A stretch of DNA of 64,000 nt from an uncultured Lachnospiraceae bacterium (GCA_947629865.1 CANRFJ010000003.1:119366-183365); one strand, 5' to 3'; shown: positions 16,539 through 25,829, counted from the stretch's first letter. Numbers and translations: made by a program. Notes: generated from the letters alone by a model not told the origin.

Positions 16539-18227
16539 TTATCTAAGTACAAAATCAATCTGCCGTCCGCCGGAGCTCACAGCGATGCTGTAAACTCTGT
16601 CCCACATGTCTTCAAAGCCTGCCGTTATGTCATAAGAACCCTCTGCCACATAGAGGCTGTATGCCCCCGTGTCGTCCGTCGTCGTCTCGAATGAGGCGCC
16701 GTCGTCCACATGGACGCAGGTGACAGCCGCGCCGGAGACCACGGCTCCGGAAGCGTCTTTTACAACTCCCTTCACCAGCCTCTCGTCTGCAACCCGGATC
16801 ACGGCTGTGGCCGTGGCCGTCCGCGCTGTATTTTCCCTGTCGGTAGCCGTCACAGACACCTCGTATTCACCGGCTCCCTCCGGCGTGCCGGATATAGTGC
16901 CATCCTCATTTACCGTCAGTCCCGGCGGCATGTGAAGGGCCGCATAACTGTATTTCCCGCTTCCGCCGGCCGCACGGGCAAAATCCAGCCCGTCAAGTTT
17001 TCTTCCTATTAGAACGGTCTTATCCTCTGCGCAGGATACCACCGTGGAATTATTTCCCACATAGACATGAATCTTTTTCTCGATCTTATTCTCCAGCTCA
17101 TCCTCCGCTGTGATTGTGAGTATAGTCTCCACTGTCACGGTAGTGTAAGTGCCGCTGAATATCAATGCATTTTCCTTGGGCCTGTAACTTATGCCGCCGA
17201 CGCTTCCAGTCACCGTATAGGAGACGTTGCCGTAACAATATTCGCTCAGATCCACTACCGATTCCATTTTCTCTCCCACCACGCCGATCCACTTCTCCGT
17301 CGGAGGCGTCGAGGTCTTCACAAAGACCGCCTGGGATTCCAGGCTCTTAGCGCCATTTCCCGGCAGGGTGGCGATGGATACGCGCACAAAAGAGTCCGGT
17401 GCGATACTGTAATTGTCATCCAGCGTCAGATCGTATGTCTTGTTGTCGTAATTGCGCATCTGGATAATGGTATACCGCCGATTATAGACGCCCTGCTCGT
17501 ACTGTTTTCCCTCTACCACAAACTGGCTGGCTGTCAGCGTCATGGCTCTGTTCAGAATGACGCGGACTGCATTCGGCCCAAGCACCTGTACCGACTCGAT
17601 ATTGACGGTGTTCGCCGCCAGCACCTTTACCTGGCATTTGGCGCTCTTTTTGCTTCCCTCCACAGAGGTGGCCTTGATCGTGGCAGTCCCCGCCGCCACG
17701 CCGGTAATCTTGCCAGTGGAGGATACCTTTGCCACATTGGCGTTGGAGGTAGTCCACTTTAACTTCTTGAAGCTTCCGCTGGCCGGCAGCACCGTTGCCT
17801 TGAGTTTCTTTGTCTCCCCCGCATATAAGTCCGCCTCCTCCGCGTCCAGCTCCACGGATTTTACCTGCTTTACCACCTTGACGGAAATCTTTGCCTTTTT
17901 CTTCTTATTTGATTTGGAAGTGACCGTTACCTTGCAGGAACCGGTTTTCTTCCCCTTCACATACCCTCCGGACGTGACTGTCGCCACCTTTTTCTTCGAC
18001 GACTTATATGTAACCTTCTTATTTTTCGCCTTATTGGGCTTTACCTTTACTGTCGTTGTCAGCTTTACCTTCTTGCCCACGGCCACATGGACAATTTTGC
18101 CATAATTGCTCTTTACGCTTACTTTTTTTACCTTCACCTTTGTCTTTGCGCCGGCGCTGCTCCCCGCCGCTATGCAAAGCGTAAACACCGCTGTAAAGAA
18201 CAGCAGATTTTTACATACTCGTTTCAT
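16539..18227 (-). CDS. Secreted multi-domain Ig-like (BIG2) protein with a carboxypeptidase-regulatory-like end
   Basis: 562 residues. A signal peptide is followed by a Lys-rich BIG2-type repeat (about 30-120), a second BIG2 domain (about 122-205), a central beta-rich part, a putative Ig domain with [20 protein letters not shown] (about 430-475), and a C-terminal CarboxypepD-regulatory-like fold ([18 protein letters not shown] onward). There is no LPxTG or NPxTG motif and no membrane tail, so it is released or held by charge. It is likely an adhesin or cell-wall-associated structural protein. The ATG has AAAAAGGAGG upstream. Confidence 0.78.
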   Translation of the reverse strand: MKRVCKNLLFFTAVFTLCIAAGSSAGAKTKVKVKKVSVKSNYGKIVHVAVGKKVKLTTTVKVKPNKAKNKKVTYKSSKKKVATVTSGGYVKGKKTGSCKVTVTSKSNKKKKAKISVKVVKQVKSVELDAEEADLYAGETKKLKATVLPASGSFKKLKWTTSNANVAKVSSTGKITGVAAGTATIKATSVEGSKKSAKCQVKVLAANTVNIESVQVLGPNAVRVILNRAMTLTASQFVVEGKQYEQGVYNRRYTIIQMRNYDNKTYDLTLDDNYSIAPDSFVRVSIATLPGNGAKSLESQAVFVKTSTPPTEKWIGVVGEKMESVVDLSEYCYGNVSYTVTGSVGGISYRPKENALIFSGTYTTVTVETILTITAEDELENKIEKKIHVYVGNNSTVVSCAEDKTVLIGRKLDGLDFARAAGGSGKYSYAALHMPPGLTVNEDGTISGTPEGAGEYEVSVTATDRENTARTATATAVIRVADERLVKGVVKDASGAVVSGAAVTCVHVDDGASFETTTDDTGAYSLYVAEGSYDITAGFEDMWDRVYSIAVSSGGRQIDFVLR

Positions 18228-18324
18228 TTTTTCCTCCTTTTTAGTACGCTATGTTCTCTATCGTACCACATTTTTTCCAATCTGTATACTATAATAAAGT
18301 GTAAGTATGTCATTTTTTTACCCT

Positions 18325-18351
18325 GTCTGAGACAGACTGTCTGTCTCAGAC
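18325..18351. repeat. Perfect 13-bp inverted repeat downstream of trxB
   Basis: GTCTGAGACAGAC and its exact complement GTCTGTCTCAGAC are separated by a single base. It lies between trxB (stop at 18373) and the promoter region of the Ig-like gene. No T-run is present on the minus strand, so it is an unusual terminator at best. It could be an operator for a dimeric regulator. Confidence 0.5.
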
Positions 18352-18372
18352 TGTCTGCCTTTGCCTGCGCTC

Positions 18373-19302
18373 TCAGTCATTTGCAGGAGCCGCATCTGTC
18401 CGGGCCGCGTACTCACAGGCCGCCAGTCCCGCCACGGCCCCGTCGGCGGCGGCCGTAGTCAGCTGGCGCACTGCCTTAGTCCGGCAGTCACCCGCCGTAA
18501 AGATCCCGTCCACTCCGGTGCGGCAGTCCTCCGCCGCCCGTATATATCCCTTCTCATCGGTCTCCACAAGTTCTGCAAAGGCGTCGTTGTCCGGCATCTG
18601 TCCGATGGCAACAAACAGGCCGTCCAGCCTTTTCTCAAAGCGGCGTCCCGTCACCACGTCCCGCAGAACGACTCCCTCCAGCTGCTTTTCTCCCTTTAAT
18701 TCCTCCACCACGACATTCAGGACAAATTCCACATTGTCCTTTGCCCTGAGAGTCTCCAGGAGGGCGCGCTCCCCGCGGAACTGCTCCCTCCGGTGGATCA
18801 CATATACTTTTTTGCAATACCCGGCCAGAAACATGGCGTCTTCCAGCGCTGTATTTCCCCCGCCCACGACGGCGGTTTCTCTCCCGCGGAAAAACGCCCC
18901 GTCGCATGTGGCGCAATACGAGATGCCGGCGCCGATAAACTCCCTCTCTCCCTCCAGCCCCAGAGGGCGGTTCCTGGCTCCGGTAGCCAGAATGACAGAG
19001 GCCGTCTCATAGCGGTTCTCCGCCGTGAACACAACCTTTTTGTCCTTCCCGTCTTCAATCCGGAGCGCCTCCTCCAGGGAAAATTCCGCCCCCAGTCCGG
19101 TGGCCTGCCGGTACAGTCCGGTGGCAAATTCATAGCCGGAGATATGGGGTATGCCGGGATAGTTTTCCACCTCCGGCGAATTGATAATCTGCCCGCCGTA
19201 ATTTTTCTTTTCCAGTATCAATACCTTTTTGCCTGCCCGCACTCCATATATGGCGGCAGATAGTCCGGCGGTTCCGCCGCCCACAATCACTATATCATAC
19301 AT
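18373..19302 (-). CDS. trxB: Thioredoxin reductase
   Basis: 309 residues. GGGTAGLSAAIYG is the FAD-binding Rossmann motif, YCATCDGAFF holds the redox CxxC, GGGNTALEDA is the NADPH-binding motif and GIFTAGDCR the second FAD motif. It uses NADPH to reduce thioredoxin, encoded 14 bases upstream, so the two form a clean operon. Confidence 0.95.
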   Translation of the reverse strand: MYDIVIVGGGTAGLSAAIYGVRAGKKVLILEKKNYGGQIINSPEVENYPGIPHISGYEFATGLYRQATGLGAEFSLEEALRIEDGKDKKVVFTAENRYETASVILATGARNRPLGLEGEREFIGAGISYCATCDGAFFRGRETAVVGGGNTALEDAMFLAGYCKKVYVIHRREQFRGERALLETLRAKDNVEFVLNVVVEELKGEKQLEGVVLRDVVTGRRFEKRLDGLFVAIGQMPDNDAFAELVETDEKGYIRAAEDCRTGVDGIFTAGDCRTKAVRQLTTAAADGAVAGLAACEYAARTDAAPAND

Positions 19303-19316
19303 ATCTCATATGGCGC

Positions 19317-19622
19317 TCACAAAAGCGCGAGGATTTCCTCTTTGGAAATCACTCCCACGGAGCGCTCCGCCTCTTTTCCCTCTTTCATTACGATCAGCGT
19401 CGGAATGGACATGACCTTAAACTGCATTGCCAGCTCCTGCTGTTCATCTACATTGATTTTTCCCACCTTGATATCCTCCCGCTCTCCGGCCACGGCGTCT
19501 ACCACCGGAGAGAGCATCTGGCACGGCCCGCACCAGCCCGCCCAGAAATCCAGCAGCACCGGTTTGTCCGACTGCGCCACCTCTGTCTCGTAATTCTCCT
19601 TCGTTATCTCTGTTACTTCCAT
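19317..19622 (-). CDS. trxA: Thioredoxin
   Basis: 101 residues from ATG at 19622, directly after GGAGGTCAGA. Upstream extension of the frame crosses a hairpin leader and is not supported. FWAGWCGPCQML carries the redox WCGPC motif, and SIPTLIVMKEGKE the cis-proline loop. It is a cytoplasmic disulfide reductase paired with trxB. The leader carries GCGCTCCGGAATGGAGGT, shared with the repeat cassettes elsewhere in this window. Confidence 0.95.
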   Translation of the reverse strand: MEVTEITKENYETEVAQSDKPVLLDFWAGWCGPCQMLSPVVDAVAGEREDIKVGKINVDEQQELAMQFKVMSIPTLIVMKEGKEAERSVGVISKEEILALL

Positions 19623-19637
19623 TCTGACCTCCATTCC

Positions 19638-19658
19638 GGAGCGCTCATCCAGCGCTCC
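19638..19658 (-). other. Hairpin in the trxA leader, related to the repeat cassettes
   Basis: GGAGCGCT and AGCGCTCC form an 8-bp perfect stem with a 5-base loop. It ends directly before GGAATGGAGG, the Shine-Dalgarno region of trxA. The CTCC of the stem can pair instead with the GGAG of the Shine-Dalgarno. The GCGCTCCGGAATGGAGGT stretch is the same as the 3' edge of the cassettes at 30822 and 63177. Confidence 0.55.
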
Positions 19659-19710
19659 TCTAATACTATATCCATTTTCTGCAAAAACATTATCCGAACA
19701 CTGCATCTTC

Positions 19711-20415
19711 TCAGCCGGAATCGTCCATGTACTCCCTCATCTGCCCCTCCGCCCGGCGGATTTCCTCCTGAAAATCCCTAGCGGAGAAAAGATGGCACCC
19801 CTCGCCCCGGATGATGATCTGCTCCAGTCCGTCCGAGGTGGCCACGGTAACATCATACGTGCGGGCATTTTCGTGGGCAAATTTTTCAATGTACTGATCC
19901 GCCGTCTCAGCCTCCCTGGTATAGACCACATGGATATTGTGATAATTAAATATCTCCGCCCTGTGGTTCTGCACCCGATAGGCGTCAAAGACCAGGATCA
20001 ACTGATACCGGGTAAATCCCTGATAATTACACAGAATGTCCATCAGGCGTCCCCTGGCCGCCTCGATGTCCTCTCCGGCCAGTTCTCTCAGCTCCTCCCA
20101 GGCAAAGATGATATTGTAGCCGTCCACCAGCAGGTAGCGGGTGCGCGGGCGGCTGCTCTTTGCCCTCGCCGCCGAGGCGCCCTTCCGACTGTCAGCCTCC
20201 TCTGCCCGCCTGGAGCGTATCCGCTTGCCGGATATGCCCTTGTGCGGCCGGGATTTGTCCCGCCGGTTCGCATGGGAGGTGCGTTCGAGAATGTGATCCA
20301 CTTCTTCCACATCGATCCATTCCCGCTCCTCTTTTTTGTCCGGCGCCGGCTTCTCCTCCTCTGCCTCCTCCCGCTCCCCGTTTCCGTCCGTCCGGCCGCC
20401 AGCCGCTGTCCACAT
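19711..20415 (-). CDS. NYN/YacP-type ribonuclease-like domain (C-terminal part of a frameshifted GTPase-NYN fusion)
   Basis: The reading frame encodes an acidic linker (EWIDVEEVDHILERT, a typical tail of ribosome-protection GTPases), a basic linker, and from about residue 92 a YacP/NYN domain. RYLLVDGYNIIFAWEE, LILVFDAY and VTVATSDGLEQ carry the conserved acidic residues of this PIN-like nuclease fold. In many Clostridia this domain is the C-terminus of a TetM-like GTPase of about 900 residues. Here the GTPase frame (20192-22360) and this frame overlap for 224 bases in different registers. Removing one CGGA unit from the triple CGGA near 20390-20402 would join them. Separate translation is possible but has no good start site. 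Confidence 0.72.
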   Translation of the reverse strand: MWTAAGGRTDGNGEREEAEEEKPAPDKKEEREWIDVEEVDHILERTSHANRRDKSRPHKGISGKRIRSRRAEEADSRKGASAARAKSSRPRTRYLLVDGYNIIFAWEELRELAGEDIEAARGRLMDILCNYQGFTRYQLILVFDAYRVQNHRAEIFNYHNIHVVYTREAETADQYIEKFAHENARTYDVTVATSDGLEQIIIRGEGCHLFSARDFQEEIRRAEGQMREYMDDSG

Positions 20416-22360
20416 GCATATACTCCCTCACATGCTGCCAGTCCACGCTGAAGCCGGAACCATGGGCGCAGAAGACGGAGCCGGTCGGATTGTCCGTATC
20501 CCTCTCCGGATCATATTGCAGCTGCTGCAGCACTTCCTCCTGGTTGTGGCAGGGAAAATATCCCTTTACTGTATTTGCCACCCTGCCAAGTCCCCTAGTA
20601 TAGGCCGCCACTTCCTTCGGATAGTTCTGCATGGCCGCCACCGGCGCCTGTCCCGTCAGCACAGACATTCCCTGTGAACCGGATTTCAATTCAAAGGTGC
20701 CCGACATCCGCTCGATATCCGTCATGGCCCTTCCCACCATTTCCTCCGGCACCTCGATCCGGAATTCATACCACGGTTCCAGCAAAACCGGATCCGCCTG
20801 CATCATTCCCTGCCGCAGCGCCCGGTAAACTGCCTGACGGAAATCGCCTCCCTCGGTGTGCTTCGGGTGCGCCTTTCCCGCAATCAGAGTCACCCGGACG
20901 TCTGTGAGCGCCGAACCGGACAGGACGCCTGGGTGCTGCCTCTCCAGAAGATGGGTGAGCACCAGTCTCTGCCAGTTTCTGTCCAGAATATCCTCACTGC
21001 AGTCCGCGGCCGCCACAAAACCGCTCCCCGGCTCTCCCGGTTCCATGAGGAGATGGACTTCCGCATAGTGGCGGAGCGGCTCGAAATGTCCAATCCCTTC
21101 CATCCGCCGCCGGATCGTCTCCCGATATACGATGCTGCCGTCCGAAAACAGAACCTCTGTGCCGAAGCGCTCCTGTATCAGCCTCTGCAGCACCTCCAGC
21201 TGCACCTCTCCCATAACACGGATTTGGATCTCCTGCGATTTCTCATTCCATATTATATGGAGCTCCGGATCCTCCTCCTCTAACAGGCGGAGCCTTGGGA
21301 GCATCTCCGCCGCATCGCACCCCTCCGGAAGCTGTATGCGGTAATTCAGCACCGGTTCGAGCACCGGCCCGTCTCCGTCTGTCTCTGCTCCGAGCCCCTG
21401 GCCGGGCCGCGTCTCTGTCAGCCCCGTGAGGGCGCAAATCGTCCCCGCCGGAGCCTCCGCCGCCGTCTCGTATTTTTCCCCTGAATAAAGGCGGATCTGA
21501 TTTACCTTTTCCCTCCACTTCCCGTGGGAATCCGAAAGTTCTGTCCGGGGCAGGAGGCTCCCGCCCGTCACTTTTACATAAGTCAGGCGGTTTCCCCTGC
21601 TGTCCCTGCCAATCTTATAGACGCGGAGCCCCAGTTCGCTCCCGTACTCCGGTTCCAGCGAAAATTCCGCCAGCCCCTGTAACAGCTCCTCCACGCCCTC
21701 CTGTCGGAGCGCCGAGCCAAAAAAGCAGGGGAAGACTTTCCTCTCCCGTATCAGCGCCGGAATGTGCGCCCGATCCACCCGTCCGGTCTCCAGAAACGTC
21801 TCCAGCAATTCCTCATCGCACAGCGCCAGACTCTCCTCAAAGGCCGTCCCTTCCCGCTCCGTAAAATCCACGAAACTGCCGGACAGCTGCTCCTCTATAT
21901 CCGCCAGCGCCGCTTCCTTCTCCACACCCGGCTGATCCATCTTATTGATAAAGAGAAATACCGGCACCCTGTATTTTTCCAGAAGTTGCCAGAGCGTGCG
22001 CGTATGCCCCTGCACACCGTCCGCCCCGCTGATCACGAGAATCCCGTAATCCAGCACGCCAAGCGTCCTCTCCATCTCCGCCGAGAAGTCCACATGCCCC
22101 GGCGTGTCCAAAAGGGTGATGCCGACATTGTGCCATACGAGTTCCGCCTGCTTGGAAAATATCGTGATTCCCCGCTCCCTCTCAAGGGCATAATTATCCA
22201 GAAAGGCGTCTCCGTTGTCCACGCGGCCGGGCTCACGGACTCTCCCCGCGGCATACAAAAGTCCCTCGGACAGGGTGGTTTTCCCCGCATCCACATGGGC
22301 TAAAAGTCCTACATTTATATGCTTATGCTTTCCTGTTCCGTTGGCCGATACAGTCTCCAT
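20192..22360 (-). CDS. TetM/EF-G-like ribosome-protection-type GTPase (frameshifted at its 3' end)
   Basis: 722 residues as read, of which about the first 655 look genuine. AHVDAGKTT (21-29) is the P-loop, DTPGH the G3 and NKMD the G4 motif; EF-G-like domains II-V follow, ending at PTGSVFCAHGSGFSVDW. Then the frame turns into an unnatural Gly/Arg-rich tail. The expected continuation lies in the next frame, in the NYN gene at 19711-20415. Such proteins bind ribosomes. Chromosomal members in Lachnospiraceae are not proven tetracycline-resistance factors, so resistance should not be assumed. Start ATG at 22360 fits the family N-terminus. Confidence 0.85.
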   Translation of the reverse strand: METVSANGTGKHKHINVGLLAHVDAGKTTLSEGLLYAAGRVREPGRVDNGDAFLDNYALERERGITIFSKQAELVWHNVGITLLDTPGHVDFSAEMERTLGVLDYGILVISGADGVQGHTRTLWQLLEKYRVPVFLFINKMDQPGVEKEAALADIEEQLSGSFVDFTEREGTAFEESLALCDEELLETFLETGRVDRAHIPALIRERKVFPCFFGSALRQEGVEELLQGLAEFSLEPEYGSELGLRVYKIGRDSRGNRLTYVKVTGGSLLPRTELSDSHGKWREKVNQIRLYSGEKYETAAEAPAGTICALTGLTETRPGQGLGAETDGDGPVLEPVLNYRIQLPEGCDAAEMLPRLRLLEEEDPELHIIWNEKSQEIQIRVMGEVQLEVLQRLIQERFGTEVLFSDGSIVYRETIRRRMEGIGHFEPLRHYAEVHLLMEPGEPGSGFVAAADCSEDILDRNWQRLVLTHLLERQHPGVLSGSALTDVRVTLIAGKAHPKHTEGGDFRQAVYRALRQGMMQADPVLLEPWYEFRIEVPEEMVGRAMTDIERMSGTFELKSGSQGMSVLTGQAPVAAMQNYPKEVAAYTRGLGRVANTVKGYFPCHNQEEVLQQLQYDPERDTDNPTGSVFCAHGSGFSVDWQHVREYMHVDSGWRPDGRKRGAGGGRGGEAGAGQKRGAGMDRCGRSGSHSRTHLPCEPAGQIPAAQGHIRQADTLQAGRGG

Positions 22361-22400
22361 CTGAAAATACCTCTCTGTGCTTCATTCTCTCTGATTCCGG

Positions 22401-22787
22401 TCAGCCCAGATAGTGCACGATCTCCGTGATGACCTTCTCGGCGGCTTTCACCTGGCGTCCCGCCTTCTCGGCAGACACCGTGCTCAGATCGTCATAATCC
22501 AGTTTTTCCTTCGTCTGCTGTAATTCCAGCAGCATACGCCCCAACTCCCTGGGAAACTTTCCTCCGGCAACATATGTCCTGTTAAAATAGACAATGGCGT
22601 CCCTGTGCCGCCCGAAGCCCTTTCCCTCTGCCGCCAGTATGGCCCTCAGGGCGTAAAAAACGGCGTGGTGGGCGCAGCTGACCGCCTCCCTTGCCATATT
22701 ATGTTCCATCATAATCTCTGCGGCGCCAAAACTCTCAAACGCCTGTTCAATGCGGTGCTGGCACAATTCCCACACTCTTTTATCCAT
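22401..22787 (-). CDS. HEPN domain protein (putative toxin-like partner of MNT)
   Basis: 128 residues, all-helical. AREAVSCAHHAVFYALRAIL matches the HEPN core with an R-x6-H motif (Arg and His of REAVSCAH), the catalytic motif of HEPN ribonucleases. The start overlaps the stop of the MNT gene by 8 bases. HEPN/MNT pairs act as toxin-antitoxin modules in other bacteria, where the MNT protein AMPylates and silences the HEPN RNase. Many plain HEPN proteins have housekeeping or unknown roles. Confidence 0.75.
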   Translation of the reverse strand: MDKRVWELCQHRIEQAFESFGAAEIMMEHNMAREAVSCAHHAVFYALRAILAAEGKGFGRHRDAIVYFNRTYVAGGKFPRELGRMLLELQQTKEKLDYDDLSTVSAEKAGRQVKAAEKVITEIVHYLG

Positions 22788-23112
22788 CGATCTCCACCCC
22801 CTCGCGCTTCACATCATCATAGTAGGGGAGAGCCCCCAGCCATCCATTAAAATGCTCCTCGTTCTGCACAGTGACAAAAATCTGTATTCCGTATTTCATA
22901 AAAAAATCGAACGCCTTGTCATACAGCACTTCTTCTGCCAGTTCGAGCTCATTCTCCGGCAGGGAAGTCAGAATCATGACGTCTATTCCCGAATTCTCAT
23001 CATACCCGCCGCGTACATATGGCCCGTATACCAGCAGTTTTCTGAATTCCCCTCTCATGAATTTTTTGGCGCTGCTCGCAAATAACTGTAAAATATCCTG
23101 GATATCACCCAT
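22780..23112 (-). CDS. MNT-type nucleotidyltransferase-like protein with altered active site
   Basis: 110 residues. YGPYVRGGYDENSGIDVMIL corresponds to the Pol-beta-like GSxxRG...SDID motif. The Gly-Ser is Gly-Pro and the first Asp of DxD is Gly, so the usual metal site looks incomplete. It precedes and overlaps the HEPN gene. It is either a catalytically reduced antitoxin acting by binding only, or a divergent functional enzyme. The start ATG has AAAGGA at 8 bases. Confidence 0.7.
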   Translation of the reverse strand: MGDIQDILQLFASSAKKFMRGEFRKLLVYGPYVRGGYDENSGIDVMILTSLPENELELAEEVLYDKAFDFFMKYGIQIFVTVQNEEHFNGWLGALPYYDDVKREGVEIDG

Positions 23113-23242
23113 GATTTTTTCCTTTCCCTTCCCGAAGGCGGCAAAACGCTACCGCTTCTTTTGTACGCAATTATTATAGCAGGAATTCACTCAACTTTCA
23201 ACACAAGTCAATTGTCTTATTTCCATTCGCCGCAATCTATGC

Positions 23243-23248
23243 TATACT
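23243..23248 (+). promoter_or_regulatory. Extended -10 element for the amino-acid ABC importer
   Basis: TGC-TATACT forms an extended -10 about 35 bases upstream of the start codon at 23284. The matching -35 is weak, which is usual for extended -10 promoters. Confidence 0.45.
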
Positions 23249-23283
23249 GGAATGGTAGTGAAAGAATAAATTTGGAGGTTACT

Positions 23284-24858
23284 ATGCACAAATCAGGAAA
23301 ATTATTATGGATATTTTTACTCTGTTTTCTCCTGTGCACCACAGGGGGGATTCTGGCGCACAGCCCTGTCCTTGCGGAGGAGAAAACACAATTTATCGTC
23401 GGTTTTGACGCAGAATTCCCACCTTATGGCTATCTGGAGAACGGCGAGTATGTCGGCTTTGATTTGAGCCTCGCGGAGGAAGTATGTAAGCGGAACGGCT
23501 GGACGCTGGTAAAACGCCCCATCTCATGGGAGTCCAAGGATTCAGAACTGGCCTCCGGCGCCATCTCCTGTATCTGGAATGGCTTTACCATGAACGGCCG
23601 TGAAGACAAATACACCTGGACAACTCCTTACATAGACAACTCGCAGGTCGTCATTGTAAAAAAGGGCGGGGATATTAAATCCCTTGCCGATCTGAAGGGA
23701 AAGATTCTGGTAGTCCAGACAGACTCCTCAGCGCTGGCCGCACTGACCGGAGAAGACGCCACCAGCGAAAACAAAAAGATCGCCGCTTCCCTGAAGGATC
23801 TGCAGCAGGTCGGCGACTACAATTCCGCCTTTATGAATCTGGAGAGCGGCATGGTGGACGCCATCGCCATGGACTACGGCGTAGCCGCCTATCAGCTTTC
23901 CGGCAAAGACGACGTATTTACCCTGCTCCCCGAACGCCTCTCCACGGAAAAATATGCGGTGGGCTTTAAGTCCGGCAACACGGAACTCCGCGATCAGGTG
24001 CAGGTGTCACTGCTGGAGATGCTCTATGACGGCACCTTTGAAAATATCGCCAAGGAATGGGGACTCTCCGACAGTATCTGTCTGAGTTTTGACGACACCA
24101 CCTATGCCGACGGGATGAAGGTTCCCTCTGTGGACACCGGCAAACTCACCAAGGTGGCGACAGAGACAGAGGAAGCCTCGAAGGGCGCCGGAGCCAAAGT
24201 GCAGAAAATGACGATTCCTGAGATTGCCAGGCAGCTCGCTACCGGTATTCTCGCCACCCTGGCCATCTTCCTGCTGACTATCCTTTTCTCCATGCCGCTC
24301 GGTCTGTTGATCTGCGCCATCCGGATGTCCCGCTTCAGGATCCTACAGGCCATCGCCCGCATTTACATATCCATCCTTCGGGGTACGCCGCTAATGCTTC
24401 AGCTGCTGGTCGTTTTCTTCGCGCCATATTACGCCTTCGGCATCAACACCCCGTACTCCTACCGTTTTATTGCGGTTATCATCGGATTTTCCCTGAACTA
24501 TGCGGCCTATTTTGCGGAGATTTACCGTTCCGGATTCCAGGGGATTCCAATCGGACAGCGGGAAGCCGCCATGACCATGGGGTACAACCGCCGACAGACC
24601 TTTATACATATCCTGTTCCCGCAGATGGTAAAACGCGTTATGCCCCCTGTCACCAACGAGATTATCACTCTCGTAAAAGACACCTCGCTGGCATTCGCCC
24701 TCGCCTATACGGAAATGTTTACCCTGGCCAAACAGATCGCCGCTTCACAGGCATCCCTTCTGCCCCTGTTTATAGCCGGTATATTCTATTATGTATTTAA
24801 CTTTATCGTGGCCTACCTGATGGAGTTTATCGAGAAAAAGCTGGACTATTACCGCTAA
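23284..24858 (+). CDS. Polar amino-acid ABC transporter, fused substrate-binding protein and permease
   Basis: 524 residues from ATG at 23284, after TTTGGAGG. A signal peptide/anchor (8-33) is followed by a SBP_bac_3 domain (about 38-275; VGFDAEFPPYGYLENGEYVG, NGFTMNGRE) and then a HisM/GlnP-type permease with about five membrane segments (about 318-524). The EAA-like loop GFQGIPIGQREAAMTMGYNR docks on the ATPase. The fusion supplies its own tethered binding protein. The ATPase gene follows 89 bases later. The substrate is a polar amino acid such as glutamine, arginine or cystine; it cannot be narrowed. Confidence 0.9.
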   Translation: MHKSGKLLWIFLLCFLLCTTGGILAHSPVLAEEKTQFIVGFDAEFPPYGYLENGEYVGFDLSLAEEVCKRNGWTLVKRPISWESKDSELASGAISCIWNGFTMNGREDKYTWTTPYIDNSQVVIVKKGGDIKSLADLKGKILVVQTDSSALAALTGEDATSENKKIAASLKDLQQVGDYNSAFMNLESGMVDAIAMDYGVAAYQLSGKDDVFTLLPERLSTEKYAVGFKSGNTELRDQVQVSLLEMLYDGTFENIAKEWGLSDSICLSFDDTTYADGMKVPSVDTGKLTKVATETEEASKGAGAKVQKMTIPEIARQLATGILATLAIFLLTILFSMPLGLLICAIRMSRFRILQAIARIYISILRGTPLMLQLLVVFFAPYYAFGINTPYSYRFIAVIIGFSLNYAAYFAEIYRSGFQGIPIGQREAAMTMGYNRRQTFIHILFPQMVKRVMPPVTNEIITLVKDTSLAFALAYTEMFTLAKQIAASQASLLPLFIAGIFYYVFNFIVAYLMEFIEKKLDYYR

Positions 24859-24947
24859 GGCGTGTATCCGGCAACTAACAGCGTCATCTGGACAAAATAA
24901 ACTATGATTGATTATCAATTGAAGTATTGGTAGAAATGAGGTTCTAT

Positions 24948-25709
24948 ATGAAAATATTAGAAATGAAACATATCAAAAAAAGTTTTGGTGATAAGACGGT
25001 TCTGCAGGATATAGATCTGTCTGTGGAGACCGGAGAGGTGGTATCCATACTGGGCCCCTCCGGCTCAGGCAAATCCACTCTGCTTCGCTGCGCCACATTC
25101 CTTGAGACTGTCGACAGCGGCGAAATCTCCTACAGCGGAAAAGCCGTCGTGACAAACGGCGCCGACGGAAGGGCTGTATATCCCAAGCGCAAAGAGCTGC
25201 AGGAGGCACAATCCAGTTTCGGACTGGTATTTCAGAATTTTAACCTGTTCCCGCATTTTTCTGTCCTGAAAAACATTACCCACGCGCCTCTTATCATCCA
25301 GAAGCGGAATAAAGACGATGTACTTGCCGAGGCCGCAAAACTTCTAGACAAGGTAGGTCTCGCCGGAAGGGAAGACGCCTATCCCCACGAGCTGTCCGGC
25401 GGACAGCAGCAGCGTGTGGCCATCGCCAGGGCTCTTGCGCTGCATCCGGACATTCTCTACTTTGATGAGCCCACCTCCGCGCTCGATCCGGAAATCACAG
25501 CCGAGATCCTCCGGGTAATGAAACAGCTTGCTGCGGAGAAAATGACGATGGTTGTCGTTACCCATGAAATTGATTTTGCAAGAGCTGTATCCGACCGGGT
25601 AGTCTTTATGGACAACGGATATGTGGTGGAAAATGGCAGACCGGAGGACGTAATCGACAATCCCCGGAATGAAAGGACACGGGCCTTTCTCCAAAAGCTT
25701 CACATATAA
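24948..25709 (+). CDS. Polar amino-acid ABC transporter ATPase (GlnQ type)
   Basis: 253 residues from ATG at 24948, with GAGG at 7 bases. Motifs in order: Walker A GPSGSGKST, Q-loop VFQNFNLFPH, signature LSGGQQQR, Walker B ILYFDEPTSALDPE, switch His in VVTHE. It powers the fused binding protein/permease encoded upstream. A terminator follows 45 bases after the stop, so the two genes form a complete transporter operon. Confidence 0.93.
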   Translation: MKILEMKHIKKSFGDKTVLQDIDLSVETGEVVSILGPSGSGKSTLLRCATFLETVDSGEISYSGKAVVTNGADGRAVYPKRKELQEAQSSFGLVFQNFNLFPHFSVLKNITHAPLIIQKRNKDDVLAEAAKLLDKVGLAGREDAYPHELSGGQQQRVAIARALALHPDILYFDEPTSALDPEITAEILRVMKQLAAEKMTMVVVTHEIDFARAVSDRVVFMDNGYVVENGRPEDVIDNPRNERTRAFLQKLHI

Positions 25710-25753
25710 AGATAAAGCTTTTTTTTCAGAAATGTGCACTGCCTGGCGTGCAA

Positions 25754-25786
25754 AAAAGGGCACCCTCCCCCTGGGTGTCCTTTTGT
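25754..25786 (+). terminator. Intrinsic terminator of the amino-acid transporter operon
   Basis: AAAAGGGCACC and GGTGTCCTTTT form an 11-bp stem with a C-rich loop, followed by TTTTG. It is placed correctly after the ATPase gene. The A/T symmetry could also serve the convergent PepSY gene. Confidence 0.75.
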
Positions 25787-25829
25787 CCGTTTTTACCTGA
25801 AAAACTTAAAAATAATAGTTCTGCTTCCG

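Noticed and set aside
20192..22360. Acquired tetracycline-resistance gene
   Set aside because: The protein is a TetM-like GTPase of a chromosomal type that is normally fused to an NYN domain; there is no mobile element or leader peptide typical of tet(M)/tet(W), so resistance cannot be claimed.
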